Source of the DNA: Piezodorus guildinii
Lineage: Eukaryota; Arthropoda; Insecta; Hemiptera; Pentatomidae
Reading direction: 5' to 3'
Assembly: GCA_023052935.1 (NCBI GenBank)
Contig: CM041292.1
Span: 112,683,436-112,747,435, forward strand
DNA length: 64,000 nucleotides
Shown: one piece after another, positions 1 through 12,147 of the stretch
Position numbering within the stretch: the stretch's first letter is position 1
How the letters are laid out: every line of letters starts with the position of its first letter
Translations under genes and position numbers: made by a program
Notes under the pieces: generated by a model
Told to the model about the DNA's origin: nothing
What the model saw: the letters and a program-made list of their open reading frames with translations, nothing else
Database searches by the model: none

Positions 1-171
1 CGATTATTTAATATTTGAAAGAATCGTTTATAGTTTTTAAATGGTGTTATTAAATTCATCTACCGTAAATAAATGCTCCTACCTTGGCTAATTCTTATTC
101 ACAAAAAAAGTTTCAAATAAACAAATTACATCTTTTTTAAAAATATTGTAAAAAAGTTAGAATCATTATAT

Positions 172-396
172 TTTTTTTATTTAATTAGTTTTTTGTCCAC
201 CTCTTCCTCGCTTTGTAGGCTATACTGAGGTTTCTCGAGCCAGGAGAAGAGGGTGGGGGATTAATGCCAAGTTATAAGTCCCTTCGCACTGAGACGCGAA
301 CAAGTAATTATTTCGATTCATGTTTTCGGCCATCTGGTTGCTATGTATCGCGAATTCTTTACAACGCGCGCTAACCACTCGGCCTCTTCGCCCTCC
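172..396 (-). repeat. SINE-B, tRNA-derived short interspersed element
   Basis: On the minus strand the unit opens with a tRNA-like head. The box-A-like core GGCCGAGTGGTTAGC is complementary to 371-385. A weaker box-B-like stretch follows around 318-328, then an unrelated body and an A-rich end near 172-180. Part of the same body recurs at 13025-13100, which supports a dispersed family. Such elements are transcribed by RNA polymerase III and mobilised by a partner LINE; the partner is not identifiable here. The head resembles leucine or serine tRNAs, but no cloverleaf was folded. Confidence 0.55.
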
Positions 397-1109
397 AAAA
401 CTCCGAATATTATAAGATTAATTTCCACCGATCGTTCTTCTTCTAAGATCTTTCTAATAGGACGAAACGTTTTCTTAAATGCATTCTGAGCTTTAAGACC
501 AGTTTATTCTTAGTAAATTTTATCACGTTTTATTAGAGAAAAGATGTTCTTCGACGAATACAAATAACACTAGTTTGTCTTTGACTTCATTTAAAATAAT
601 TTCGTTCCTGTGACTAGCGAATGAAATTAAAACTGGCCTCGGGGTCTGACCTCTCCCTGGTCCCCGGAAATGGCAATATCCTTAAAAGATAAGCATATCT
701 CAGTTCTATTAAATAAAGTTTTTTTTTTATGTATGATGTTATTTTTAATTACTTCTCTTCTGAGCTTATTTATTTCTCCCTTCTGCGCCTATACATTCTT
801 TTCTAATAAGGGTGGTTAAACTTTAAACTAGCTTGAAGTTTCTCAAATATTGAACAAAATGTAATGGGATTTTCTTAATTTTAGTGGACCGAAATTTAGT
901 GGGTTTTTTTTTTTTGTGTGTGTTTATTTCAATTTCTGTCATAATATCCTCTTGAATATTATAAAGTAACTTATAATTTATGTTACTTGTTAATAATAGC
1001 AGTAACCCAACAGCTGAAAAGGTAGATGGAGAAGATGTTTCATTTATTAGCACGACCCCGAAGATGAAATTTGATGTATTTTCTAAAGGTTACTGTTGCT
1101 TCATGAACT
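397..1109. other. Unassigned AT-rich stretch
   Basis: No gene or repeat could be recognised. Short homopolymers occur at 719-729 and 903-915. A GC-richer patch at 630-680 has no recognisable content. A 76-codon open frame on the minus strand (823-1053) is low in complexity and has no motif. Confidence 0.5.
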
Positions 1110-1840
1110 ACTAATAATAAAAGAGCACCACGCTTTGACGCATTGTCTTCTGAACTTTTCAAGGAAGATGGAGAGGAGCTCATAAAGACGCTATATAACC
1201 TCCAAGTCAAATATTAGACTTGTTAATCCGGCCTGATAATTTGTAAATAATATGTAGATATATATCATGAACAATATTTGGACTGATGAAGTAATACCAA
1301 AAGATTGGATTAAAACGATTCTCTGTCCAATAAATAAGAAAGGGAGCCTACTTGGTTGCAAGAACTACCGAGCTATTTCGCTGTTGCCAAGTGCCTATAA
1401 CATCTTCAACATACTTTACAAGCACCTCTTGCCGCATGTTGAAAACATCTTGGAGAGATATCAATGTGGTTTTCGCCAGGATAAGTCCACAAGTGATCAG
1501 ATATTCTCCTTACGTCATAGAACGTAGCCGAGAATACCACATACCCACACACCACTTATTTATCTATTTACAGTCAGCCTACGATAGTGTTCAGCGTGAA
1601 CCATTATACCAGGCCATGACAAATTTCAATATACCAACGAAACTTATACGTCTGGTGAAACCCACTATGGAAAATATTGAAAATGTGGTGTGTATCCAAG
1701 GCGATTTTTCTCAGTGATTTTCGACTGTTAATGGAGTTCAACAAGGAGACTCACTTGCGTGCTTGTTGTTCGATTTATATCTGAAAAAAGCGGTCATAGA
1801 TTATATGGGAAATGGAGCGGTCATAGGAAAATGGTTAATT
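1110..1840 (+). pseudogene. Decayed LINE reverse transcriptase fragment
   Basis: The plus strand encodes broken pieces of a non-LTR reverse transcriptase in the expected order. They are a pre-RT stretch at 1135-1215 (SELFKEDGEELIKTLYN), then IWTDEVIPKDW and NYRAISLLPSAYNIF, then ERYQCGFRQDKSTSDQIFSL, then a palm-like AYDSVQREPLY. After a stop at about 1715 comes NGVQQGDSLACLLFDLYL. The catalytic YxDD region is missing. Frames change at about 1520 and a TGA interrupts near 1715, so this is dead sequence. The DQIFSL and GVQQGDSL signatures fit widespread insect LINEs, but the clade was not resolved. Confidence 0.75.
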
Positions 1841-2164
1841 TATAAATGTTAAAAAAGATTATGCATTACTTATATCGAATATATTATATAGAAACAATTC
1901 TAGTGCGAGTTACACATGACTTTTACCAATCTGTAATATAGACATTGCTACCAAATTTAAATATAGTTTTGCTTAAGAACTATGCTAAATAGTATTATGA
2001 AAAAAGGTTGTAGAAATAAGACCTCGAATTAAAAGCCCCCAGCACAAAAAACTCGAACCTTATACAATTTAACAAAGTTAACGTTTCTTATCGAATTTCA
2101 CTCGTTTTTTCGGACGTGTCTTATAATGGGATTCCTATGTTTGGACCGATTCGAAAATATTCCT

Positions 2165-2860
2165 ATTATTTATTGAGTAGACTAATACGACTATTAGCAA
2201 ATAGTTTTTCTCAGAATCACTATTTGCTTTTCGTAAACGGATCAATTTATTTTCACCATGTCGACTGTGGAAGAAGATAACTTATCCTTTCAGTATCTTC
2301 CAAAACGTACCATATTCCCTATAATTCAGCAAAAGCACCTAACTTCCCTAATATATTACCATTAATTTATTGTTTTTTTATTTTGTGCCTTTTCATTGTT
2401 TGATTTAGAACATCTTGAATCACTGCTATTATTTTCATCAGTGGTTTTAACTAGTGTTGTAAAAAAAAGGCTCGAGAACTTAAAGCTCTGAATTTAATAG
2501 CAGCAGCTCGAGCCTTGGATGCTATTTTATATACTATACTATTTTGAGGTTTACTAATATGACAATCAGCATATAGTTTTCTTCAGAATTACTATTTGCT
2601 TTTCCGGCTGTAAATGCATCAATGGATTTGCCCCATGTCCATAATTTTCCGAATATATTGAGGTAGGCTAATACGAGAATTGGAATATAGTTTTCCTTAG
2701 AATTGCAATTCACTTTTTCGGCTCTTTCTCATGAACTAATCAATAGATTTTTACCATTCCTACTATTGTCTGGCTACTTTGAGGTTGACTAACACTAGAA
2801 TCAATAAACAGTTTTCCTTCGAATTCACTTTTCCCGGTTGATCTTATAAAGGAATTAATG
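2165..2860. repeat. Degenerate tandem repeat, about 120-bp units
   Basis: A motif recurs about four times with many substitutions. It reads as a gaggtt-act-aata phrase, then a variant of ATATAGTTTTCCTTAGAATT, then CACTTTTTCGGCT and an ATCAAT-GATTT phrase. The copies sit near 2170-2330, 2545-2670, 2670-2785 and 2785-2860. The arrangement suggests an old minisatellite or the inside of a non-autonomous transposon; 2452-3571 is bounded by TIR-like ends. Confidence 0.5.
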
Positions 2861-3571
2861 AATTGTCAATCACTCGCCTTCTAGCTCAGCTCTTTTACAA
2901 CACCACCTCAAACTGTCCACTGATTTTGTTCATATTTTGTAAAATTGAATAATTACTTTCAGTGACCATTTTTAAAATCAAACAAAAATAATTTATCCAC
3001 AATGAGATGGAAATTATCATCTTAAAACGACAAAAGTCAGTAAAGGGAAACTTGAGCACAAAAGAAAGCCTGACTTAGTGAACCAATCACAAAGCTAATT
3101 CACAATGCAAAACTTTTATAATACTTCGTTTTCTTATTGTAGATATAATTTTAGAATGTTAGTTTCCCTCTCTATGTTGGTATATTTGTTTTGTCTGATT
3201 TCTAAAATAGTCTTTGAAAGGAAGACTTTTTTCCGAATTTTTTTATGTTACACAGGTTTTTACTAACTTAGAGTTAGTTGGTACATGATAATTCCTACGG
3301 GTATTATCGATCCAAAATTGTCTACTATAAATGTCAATATTTAAGTTTTCCAGAATGTTAACCTAATAACCCCTGAAAACAAATTCGTTTAGTCGCTAAA
3401 GACACCATTGGTTATTTTAAATTAAATGTTTTTAACAACAATGCTACGGAACTGGAACCTTAAACACTGAACCTCAAACTCTCGGTGTCTTGATCTTGGG
3501 TGAAAGGTAAGGGCTGGAGCATTCAGTGCTCGAACCTTATATCCATTCGGCTCAGCTCTATGACAACACTA
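2452..3571. mobile_element. Possible hAT-like element with TAGTGTTGT ends
   Basis: The left end reads TAGTGTTGTAAAAAAAAGGC and the right end at 3552-3571 reads as its imperfect reverse complement (CAGCTCTATGACAACACTA). An internal copy of the right-end motif (CTCAGCTCTTTTACAACACC) lies at 2885-2906, so there may be two nested or composite units. The flanking 8-mers do not match, so a target duplication is not supported. No transposase is visible. Confidence 0.3.
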
Positions 3572-4145
3572 ATGCTTTAGGGTCCCCTGAGGCCAAATAA
3601 ACAAGTCCCGCAGAAGGTGTGTGTGTGCCACACACTGTGTGGTAGCCTATATTGGTATAAAATGTAATGGGCTTTAATCTCATGTAGGTCTCATTCTATC
3701 TAATCAAAATAGTTTGAAATGGCTTAAATGCTGATATCTTATATTTTCTAATCTTTAAAAGTATCTTTAATCTGTAGATTCGAAAAAAAAAAAACTAACC
3801 ATATCATCTTGTTATCATTGAAAAAAACCGGAACGAATTCGATGAACTTATAAAATAAAAGAGAAAAGAGCAAAAATATTTTTCAATGTAAAAATATTAT
3901 CTTATATAGAAAGTTGTAAAAGGTAATGGAGAGAGACGGTTAGGGCATAAATTTATTACTGATTATAATACGTGACAATTAATATTGCTATATTATTTAC
4001 AAATATGATCTAAATTATATATTTCCAACGAGGTTGAATAAATATAGTTGATGTCTCACTTTATTTGAAAATTCTTAAATTGATTTCAGCAACGGAGGTG
4101 AGTGAAAGCCGTGAGTTGCGCGCAAGAGATTTTTTCAATTATTTC
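3572..4145 (-). repeat. Repeat X copy (reverse)
   Basis: This is a copy of a dispersed family seen at least a dozen times here. In this orientation it runs from GGTCCCCTGAGGCCAAATAA through the TAATGGGCTTTAAT and AATGGAGAGAGACGG blocks. It ends in GGAGGTGAGTGAAAGCCGTG followed by a TTGCGCGC block. It has no coding capacity. A TG-rich patch at 3619-3645 corresponds to the expanded GT microsatellite of the 37.8 kb copy. Confidence 0.7.
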
Positions 4146-4442
4146 ACTTTGGCCGAGCATAATCCACAACTAATATGGACCCAAAACGCACTGCTCTCGG
4201 CCAGAAGTTACGTTTCCAATTGAATTGGTTTGACTTCTACTCAATGAATAATTATTTTATTATAAAATAAACTTTCCCGTCGCTACTTTAGGCGCCATTG
4301 AACATTTTCCGCGGCTTGGATTATTGGGATTTTTAAGAAAATGTTTGTTTTAATAACTACTGAAACGTACATAAAATTCAGCATGCCCTTAATTTTTTTC
4401 CACCCGAAGAGGAATTTTACTGGGGTACAAACAAAACACAAC

Positions 4443-4503
4443 TTAACTAAAAGAAGATAAGTAACACAACACAACTAACTAAAAGAAGATAAGTAACACA
4501 ACA
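4443..4503. repeat. 31-bp direct tandem duplication
   Basis: The phrase AACTAAAAGAAGATAAGTAACACAACAC occurs twice head to tail. It lies in the presumed GST intron and looks like a recent slippage or repair duplication. Confidence 0.7.
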
Positions 4504-5190
4504 CGTCCAAACTTGAAAGATAGTTAAGGTCAGTAAAAGCTTTCTTATTAATTTTAGCCCATTTAAAATACATTTTTTTATATAAATAAAATAATAATTA
4601 TATTTTCAACACTCCTCCTTACTTATTATTTGGACTTAATGAAGAAATACTTAAGGTCATCGTGAATTTATCAAATATGGTCTAATCACATCAGTAATTT
4701 GCTAATATCAACATACATATTAAAGAGGAAATTGCTACATATTAAATATTTGTTTTCTATTTTTCTGTTATTGTAACTTTACTAGCAAAACGGATATTAT
4801 AAAAAACTCTTGTTCTTTTAGAATGGGACAAAGTTCAATATAAAACATTATACGTTTTACGTATTTTTAGATGCTCATTTAAAAGAATATCAAATCATCA
4901 GCACCATTAAAGAAACATTCAATAATTTACTTATTAAAACGCTATCCCAAAAATTGAAGTTGAATTTTTTGTAATAGTGGTTGGCGGTTTGTTGTATAAG
5001 ACCGACAAGACTAGTCTCTTCCCTTCTCAAATAACAGAATAAATAACTGAACAGGTTTAGACCTCCAGATCTAGAGGTCAGTACCGCAATGTAATACAAT
5101 CGAACAATCCCACTCCTAACTATAATTAAAAGGAAAAGAAATTTTATAAAATTGATCAATTATTAACAATAATCAGTTTTGTAAACTTAC
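4504..5190 (-). other. Intron sequence following the GST exon
   Basis: AT-rich sequence just downstream (minus strand) of the GST donor. The 89-codon minus-strand frame at 4890-5159 has no family motif and no consistent splice context, so it is treated as chance. Confidence 0.5.
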
Positions 5191-5328
5191 TGTTCCTTAG
5201 CCGAGATAATGTGTCGAATGGAAGTCGAACATCTTCAAACTCCTTTCCCAAATAACAAAGAATGAATCTAATGGATTCTCCCAAGCCTTTTGCATCTAGG
5301 TAAGTTAGTTTATACGTTGTCATTTTTT
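5191..5328 (-). CDS. Glutathione S-transferase, sigma class, N-terminal coding exon
   Basis: The exon encodes the first 44 residues of a sigma-class GST. After a TTTCAG acceptor and six A residues the ATG lies at 5323-5321. The protein opens MTTYKLTYLDAKGLGESIRF and continues ILCYLGKEFEDVRLPF, ending in RLRN. The exon closes at a perfect GTAAGT donor (5190-5185) in phase 1. This is the beta-alpha-beta start of the thioredoxin fold. The second Tyr of YKLTY is at the position of the family's catalytic tyrosine, and the FEDVR block is typical. The enzyme conjugates glutathione to electrophiles in the cytosol; some members isomerise prostaglandin. The acceptor just before the ATG implies a separate 5' UTR exon at higher coordinates. 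No PFGQxP-containing exon was found at 1-5190, so the rest should lie left of the window. Codons are intact. Confidence 0.88.
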
Positions 5329-5479
5329 CTGAAATAATATAAATAAATATTCAATTAATCAATACTTATGTAATGAAGAATTTATTATACTAAAATGGCA
5401 TTATAAGCTCAATGACTAACAAACATAGTCATTAGGAGAAATAAATGTACAATTTTAAGTAATGACTCATAAATTAATA

Positions 5480-5830
5480 TTGTAAATTTTTTTACACACT
5501 AATATTTAAGCTCTATCAGACTATTTTTTCAATTATTCTTAAAGCCCATTAAATTTTACACTGATATAAGAATTTTAATCAAAATCCTTAGCCGTTTTAG
5601 GGAAAATCGTAAAAATGTGCAAAATGCATGATATAAAGTGGCTTATCTAGTTCTTTGGGTTTATTGAAAGAGTCCTTGTGACGTCTTAGCCATTTCGAGC
5701 TAGACTTACCAAATACACAAGCGCAATCTTTTTGCGAACTTGGTCACTTGGACTCAGGAGTCCCCAGTATTCAAATGAACTAGTCTGAAAATTGTATACG
5801 TTTCTTTTTTCGGTAAGTTAAAGTAAAAAT
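5480..5830 (+). repeat. Repeat X copy (forward, partial)
   Basis: It contains the X blocks AAAGCCCATTAAATTTTACA, GTGCAAAATGCATGATATAA and CTTGGTCACTTGGACTCAGG in order. It is diverged and lacks both termini. Confidence 0.6.
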
Positions 5831-6204
5831 AAATGATAGTCATATAGAAAATACGTTTTTCGCATACTTATTATTATACGTTGATAGTGTGTGATGACTC
5901 ACTATCGCCAACAAATCACAAACTTTCAGCTTTGACTTGCCTTTCTCAAACGTCATTTAGCGTGGCCATAAAAAATGTCTTTAATTCTGAGGACAAGCTC
6001 ATTAAAAATAAATCAAAAACCAAAACTCGACCGAAAATCATGTGCCACAGATGTTTCAGTAATTGTTTCACTAAAATTTACACACCAGAAAAGCCACTTT
6101 ACCTTTTTAAAATTTTCTCTAAATTAAATCAAACTTAGTTAGTTCATTTTTCATTGCTGTTTTCGTTCTATATCCTATATGATTCTTCAAGAAATACGTT
6201 TTTA

Positions 6205-7120
6205 ATCTGAAATTTACAAACGCTGCAAATTATTACACAATGGTTTATTATTTCCGAATAACTATATTATGGTATAACTGTTTATAAATCTGTTTACACG
6301 CAATTAACTAATATGAAAAGCAATAGAGCAATAATAAATAAATAAATGGCCACTGTTAATTTTAAAACGCTATATTTCTGCTATTTCTTAATCAATTCCA
6401 ATGATTCTTTTTTTATTTTTTTGGACGTTTACTTATCTGGCTTTTTATAGGATTAAAAAACACTGTACAAACATTTCTCTATCTACAAAAATAATATAGT
6501 AATTGAATTGCACCATTTTTAAAAGGCCGCCATTTCAAAACTAATCGGCTGATATCAACGTCCACGAATTTTGTGCCAAATTTCAAAACAATTAGTCCAG
6601 TAGTTCTGGAGAATAGCCGTGGACGGCGTACTGCGGACAGGCTTTTTTCGTTTGTTTATTTATTTAACGTCACTTAATACTACTATGGCTAATCTGCTAC
6701 AGTGGGGGTCCTAAATTTTGCCTATCCAGGTTTTATTAGGATAGGGATCTTTACGAGTACTTGAAATCGCACAGGCTCGGGACCACGTTTTAACGTCTCC
6801 TCCGAAGGACGGCATAACTAAGGATTTTTACACCCATTAAAAAATCCTAGGACCACCTGCGGGTTTGAATCCGTGACCTTGGGCATAGGAGGCTCTTAAG
6901 CCAGCCACCCAGCTACAAGTGATCCCTTATATTATATCGTTGTTATCCCTTATATTCGTTATTAGGGTTCAAAACGTAAGCCCTCAAAGTTTGAGGCAAA
7001 GAGGGTATATATTATATATATATATATATATTATATATATATATATATATTATATATTTTTTTTTTTTTTTTTTTTGCCAATTTGAAAGATTCATTATTG
7101 AAAACTTAAAGCCAAAAAAT
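6205..7120 (+). repeat. Repeat K copy, interrupted by SINE-A
   Basis: Copy of a family also found at 51956-52720 and, reversed, at 26150-27330. It starts with AATTATTACACAATGGTTTA and includes a GGCCGCCATTTCAAAACTAA block and a CAGTAGTTCTGGAGAATAGC block. The SINE-A insertion at 6651-6926 splits it, after which AAACGTAAGCCCTCAAA resumes at 6973. A (TA)n and poly(T) run lies at 7013-7075. No reading frame of note. Confidence 0.6.
6651..6926 (-). repeat. SINE-A copy nested in repeat K
   Basis: Full-length tRNA-derived SINE on the minus strand. The box-A-like core is complementary to 6901-6917 and the box B (GGTTTGAACCC type) to about 6863-6874. The body ends in an AAATAAATAAACAAA-type tail at 6651-6665. 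It is closely related to the copies at 22411-22680, 22716-23010 and 61254-61445. No clear target duplication was found. Confidence 0.75.
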
Positions 7121-7837
7121 AACAAGTCGACATATCTAATTTCTTAGTTTTAAACCTTTTTTCTTTCCGTATGCAGAGAAGTTGAAAAAAAATACTACAT
7201 GATTTGTTTTAAAATACATGTCTTAAGCTATTTTCAGCTGAATATTTTCCTTGCTTTGTGAATGTTTATGTTTATACCATATTTTGTGTAGGAGGTTACA
7301 AGGTTGACATTTAATACGGCAGAAATCTAAAGTAGTGGTCATTTAGCGAGATGAATCCGATTGTAATTGTTTATAATAATCGTGAATGTTTAAACTATCG
7401 ATTATATAATAGCTTTCCATCCAGAAGTTATCTATAAATATCAAAAGAATGATGGCGAATTCATTAACTAAAAATCATTTACTATTTATTGGGACAAATG
7501 AAATAATCCCTCTTCACATTTATAAAGAGTAATTAATAAGTGTTCTACTAAAGGAAAAAACACATTAACAATTGATAACCAACCTCAATTCACCTGAAGA
7601 CGAATAAGATTCGACCAACACTGATGTAATGCTGGGAGTTAGTAGCTCGCAACAGATAGCGCCAGTGTTGGGAGGATCACCTGGTATTCTCGTGATAAAA
7701 CTGAAGGTCAGGGAATGAAAGAAAAGTATCTCCTGTAACATCGCTACACGATGGGACAACCTCTCTCCCACTCATCCTTTTTCACTCATGAGGGATTTTC
7801 AGAGATAATTATAGAACTAAGTCTTTTTTTTTTTTTT
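7121..7837. other. Unassigned stretch before the Jockey insertion
   Basis: AT-rich except for 7600-7790, which has more balanced composition. There, 68 codons are open on the minus strand (7565-7771), with a CAG/GTGAAT donor-like site near 7598. It could be an untranslated exon or an old transposon; nothing identifies it. Confidence 0.35.
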
Positions 7838-7850
7838 AAACTGTTAATTA
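7838..7850. repeat. Target site duplication of Jockey copy A, left
   Basis: AAACTGTTAATTA, identical to 12417-12429 after the poly(A) tail. Confidence 0.9.
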
Positions 7851-8162
7851 GAATCAGCTGATGCGCTCGATGATAACAGTCATACGTTACATCGTCTCTC
7901 AGATTTTTGCTTTTTTCAGTAGGAATTCGCTTGAATTCAGTCTGGAGAATATCACTAGACCTCAGGAATACTACGGCAGTGAATATTGGAGAAATTTCGG
8001 TAAGCAAAGTTATAATTTACTTTGTACAATCACGAAAAAGTGAAAGGAGGGTCACTGATCAGCTGATTGAGCTAGATCGGCAAGCTCGGGCTTGCTTTTC
8101 TTTTACTTATCTTTAATTCTTATCTAATCATTTATTTATTATTATTATTATTTTCTTAATCA

Positions 8163-9442
8163 ATGAGATATTTTCATCAAGTCATGTCCTCAAAGTCTGC
8201 AAGTAAAAGATCTAGATATTCAGGTTCAAACTCGTCTCCCACAAAACAGAGACCCCGCCGTGAACAAAATAAAAAAATGATTCCACCAGCGACCGCGTCA
8301 GCTACCTCATTAGGATCTGAACCACAGCCCAGCACATCATCACAAGGAATAACTGATGAATCCCCGTTTTTTACACCGAATCCATTTCAGATCCTCCAAA
8401 ATGAAAAAGAAACCATGGAATCTTCTCCTATACCCAGGGAACCACTACCTCCACCGATATTTGTTAAAAATATTAAAAATTTTAAACTGATGTGTGCGTA
8501 TTTAAACAAAGTAACTGATCCTAATAGTTATTATTGTATAAGTAGAACACATGATACTAAAATATCTCCGACTACTGCTGAAACCTACAGAAAGATTGTA
8601 AAATATCTGACTGAGACCAAAGCTGACTTTCATACTTATCAGCTGCGCCAGGAGAGAGCATTAATGGTCGTAATCAGAAACCTACATTCCTCAACACCCG
8701 TTGAAGCTATCAAAGAAGAACTGACCGAATTAGGATTCCAAGTGAGGCAAATCACCAACGTACTAAAAGATAAAAGTCCACTGCCTCTATTCTTCGTGGA
8801 CTTGGAACCATCAGCAGGAGTCGAAAAAATCTATGACCTCAGTAGACTGTACTATACCCGTGTAAAAGTTGAAAAACCTTACACAAAGAAAGAAATAGTT
8901 CAGTGTCATAACTGTCAGGCATATGGTCATACCAAAAGTTATTGCCATCACATACCACGCTGTGTAAATGCGGTGAACAGCATAAATCAGAAGAATGTAC
9001 AAGATCAAGATCAACACCCGCTGTATGTGCTCTGTGCCTCAAGGACCACCCGGCTAACTACAAGGGATGTGAAATCTACAAGAAACTCAGAACCAGATAC
9101 CAAAAACCTCAGGATCCGAATGAAACAGCTACACCAATCAGAAGCAGAAGAGAACCATCTAAACTTGTAAATTCTAACTTGTCATTTGCCCACTTGCTTG
9201 GAGGTGGGAACCAGAGTCATGAAGTCGAGGCCCTGCCGGAACAACGTTTTCCTCAACATTCTCAATCTATTGTACAACAATATATCCCTCAAAGTTTACC
9301 TGACCTTCAAAAAACTCCTCAACATCAAATTTCTCATATCCCTCCACCATCAAACGCCACAGATCTTACCAGTCTAATGACATCGTTCATCTCCGAAATC
9401 AAATTCTTGTTATGCCGCTTATATCACTCCTTACAAATCTAG
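8163..9442 (+). pseudogene. Jockey copy A ORF1, Gag-like nucleic-acid chaperone, one frameshift
   Basis: ORF1 proteins of Jockey LINEs bind the element RNA in a ribonucleoprotein. The ATG at 8163 is the first; a second at 8184 (MSSKSASKRSRYSGS) is also possible. The N-terminus is basic and Ser-rich, with polar low-complexity sequence to about residue 100. The conserved Gag domain follows (PPPIFVKNIKNFKLMCAYL, then RALMVVIRNLHSSTPVEAIK). CCHC zinc knuckles come last (CHNCQAYGHTKSYC, then CGEQHKSEEC and CALCLKDHPANYKGC). A one-base deletion in an A run near 8966-8969 shifts the frame between the first and second knuckle. The knuckles and Gln/Pro-rich tail therefore continue in another frame to the stop at 9442. 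Confidence 0.88.
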
Positions 9443-9477
9443 TATCAAATCTAATCCCTGCCTTGAAAAATCCTTAA

Positions 9478-12147
9478 ATGACTTCACCTAACTCCTTATC
9501 CATTCTCCTTTGGAATGCGAATGGTGTTAGAAATCATACTGACGAACTGACAGCGTTGTTACAAGACAAAACAATCGATGTTGCACTTATAACTGAAACA
9601 AGACTAACGACTAAACAGAACTTAAAAATACCGCAATACATGACATACCGTACTGACCACCCAGACGGCAAAGCCCATGCCGGTTCTGCTATCATTGTCC
9701 ACCAATCCCTCTCTCACCATTTACTCCCACTTCCCACCTATGATTTCCTACAAGCCACAGCCATAGTAATCAAGACTTTTTCCTTTCCGGTAACCCTCAC
9801 ATCTGCATATTGCCCTCCTAAACATTCCATTTCCAATTCCGAATTTGTATCCTTCCTGGATTCCTTAGGAAATCGTTTCATTCTGGGTGCAGACTTAAAC
9901 GCCAATCATCAGCAGTGGGGTTCCAGAACTACGAATTCTCGGGGACGAAATTTGCTGTCTGCACTCAACTCCCGAAATTTTAATATCCTGCCTCCTGACT
10001 CCCCTACCTACTGGCCAACCGATCCTAACCGCAATCCTGACATCCTTGACTTCTTTATCCACAACGGATTAGGCTCCCTCAACTTTTCTGTAACTCGCCT
10101 TGATTAACTATCCTCAGACCATAGTCCACTGATCCTAAAAGTATCTCTCACTCCAATTCCAAAACCCGTTCCACCATCATTCATCCGAGGCCCTTTCAAC
10201 TGGAACCTTTTCCGCAAATCCTGACCGATAATATTGATCTCAGAGTAACCCTCAAAACCCCAGATGACCTAGATAATTCCGTCTATTCCTTTACCACCGC
10301 CACCCAACATGCTGTCTGGACTGCTTCCTCTCCTAAACACTCCAATATAAATCCTGACCAAAATCATTTTCCACAACATATAATAGATCTCATCCACACC
10401 AGACGCCGAGCAAGATCATTATGGCAGCGCACCCGACACCCAACAGATCGCCGCTCCTATAACTTCTATTGTAGACAATTGAAGAGGGAGTTGGCGACCT
10501 TCCGTTCCCAGTCCTTTAATTCCTACCTCTCCTCTCTATCAGCTCGTGATAATTCCCTGTGGAATGTCACGAAAAAGATCCTAAAATACCATTAAGTTTC
10601 CCATCCTCTCCGACGTGGTGATGACTCCTGGGCTGCGTCTGATGAAGATAAAGCCGAGGAATTCGCCACACACCTCTCCAAAGTTCATTCCTCACCCGGA
10701 ATCCCACATCAATCACACCAAAACAGTGCAAGACTTTCTTATGTCACCAATTTCACTTTCCCTACCTCCTAAAGCTATTAACCCCTCTGAGGTCAAATAT
10801 CTTCTCCAAAAACTGACCCTCCGTAAATCTCCTGGACACGATCTCCTTACTCCCCAGATCCTCCGACAACTTCCGCAGAAAGCTATTATATTCCTTATTT
10901 ATATTTATAACTGCATCCTACGCACCACCTATTTTCCTCTGTTATGGAAACATTCCACTATCATTCTTTTTCTAAAACCAGGCAAACCTTCCAACAACAC
11001 TTCATCCTACAGGCCTATTAGTCTACTCCCCATCCTCTCAAAAATCTTCGAAAGGCTTCTTCTTAAACGTATTCTACCCATATTAGAATCTCAAAATCTT
11101 CCTTCCCATCAGTTTGGATTCCGTCCTCAGCATTCCACAGTTCAACAGGGGCTCCGAGTTGTAGACCATATTTCCTCAGCTCTTGAATGCAAAGAGTATT
11201 GTTCTGGTGCGTTTCTGGACATTGCGCAAGCTTTTGACCGGGTATGGCACACTGGATTACTCTTCAAGCTGAAAACCCATTTACCCCAGTCTCTATACCT
11301 AATTCTCAGATCCTATCTCTCAAACCGTGCCTTCCGAGTTCGCTGTGGTGTAGAATTTTCTAACCTTTACCCCGTTGAGGCCGGTGTTCCTCAAGGCAGC
11401 GTCTTGGGACCCGTCCTCTACATCCTTTACACTGCTGATATTCCTACACATCCTGATACCTTTCTGGCAACTTTTGCAGACGATACCGCCATCCTATCAT
11501 CCAGTTCCAATCCTGAAACAGCATCCTTAAACCTTCAGAGACACCTTTTCCTTATCGAACACTGGTGTAATAACTGGCGTGTAAAGGTAAACGAAGCCAA
11601 ATGTAAACACATAACCTTTACTCTTAGACGAAAATCCTGTCCGCCAGTTTATTTCAACTCATTACCAATTCCTCTCTCAGATACAGTCCGGTATCTTGGC
11701 TTACTGTTAGACAAAAGATTGACTTGGAACCCACATACAAGAATTAAAAGACAAGAACTCAACCGACGATTCGGACAGTTATACCGACTACTCAACAGAA
11801 AATCTGAACTTACAGTTGACAACAAATTATTAATCTACAAGACAATACTGAAGCCCATCTGGACCTACGGACTTGAACTGTGGGGGACAGCTAAACGTAC
11901 TAACATCAAACGCATTCAATCCTTTCAATCCAAAGTCCTCCGTACAATAGTAAATGCTCCTTATTATGTCTCCAACTATACCTTGCACCACGACCTTAAT
12001 GTTCCATTTATTTCAGACCTAATTCCATCCAAATTTTCTAAATTCCACCAGAACCTCATTCATCATCCTAATCCTCTAGCTCAATCCCTCCACTCATCCA
12101 TACAACCCACCTAGAAGGTTGAAACGGCAGTGGCCTCGCGACCTTTT
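9478..12147 (+). pseudogene. Jockey copy A ORF2, endonuclease and reverse transcriptase, inactivated
   Basis: ORF2 nicks target DNA and primes cDNA synthesis. The apurinic-like endonuclease shows LLWNANGVRN, LITETRL, LGADLNANHQQWGS and the SDHSPL block. The reverse transcriptase shows SYRPISLLPILSKIFERLL, AFLDIAQAFDRVWH, GVPQGSVLGPVLY and an intact FADDTAIL catalytic box. Lesions: a TAA at 10105-10107 where the 29-kb copy has GAA, a one-base loss near 10213, a TAA near 10594, and a small deletion near 12110. The last ends the frame early at 12114, while the conserved RRLKRQWPRDLL tail reads on in another frame to 12147. The stretch 10615-12114 is open. Confidence 0.9.

Noticed and set aside
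4890..5159. 89-codon open frame next to the GST exon
   Set aside because: Lies in the presumed GST intron, has no motif and does not resemble the next GST segment.
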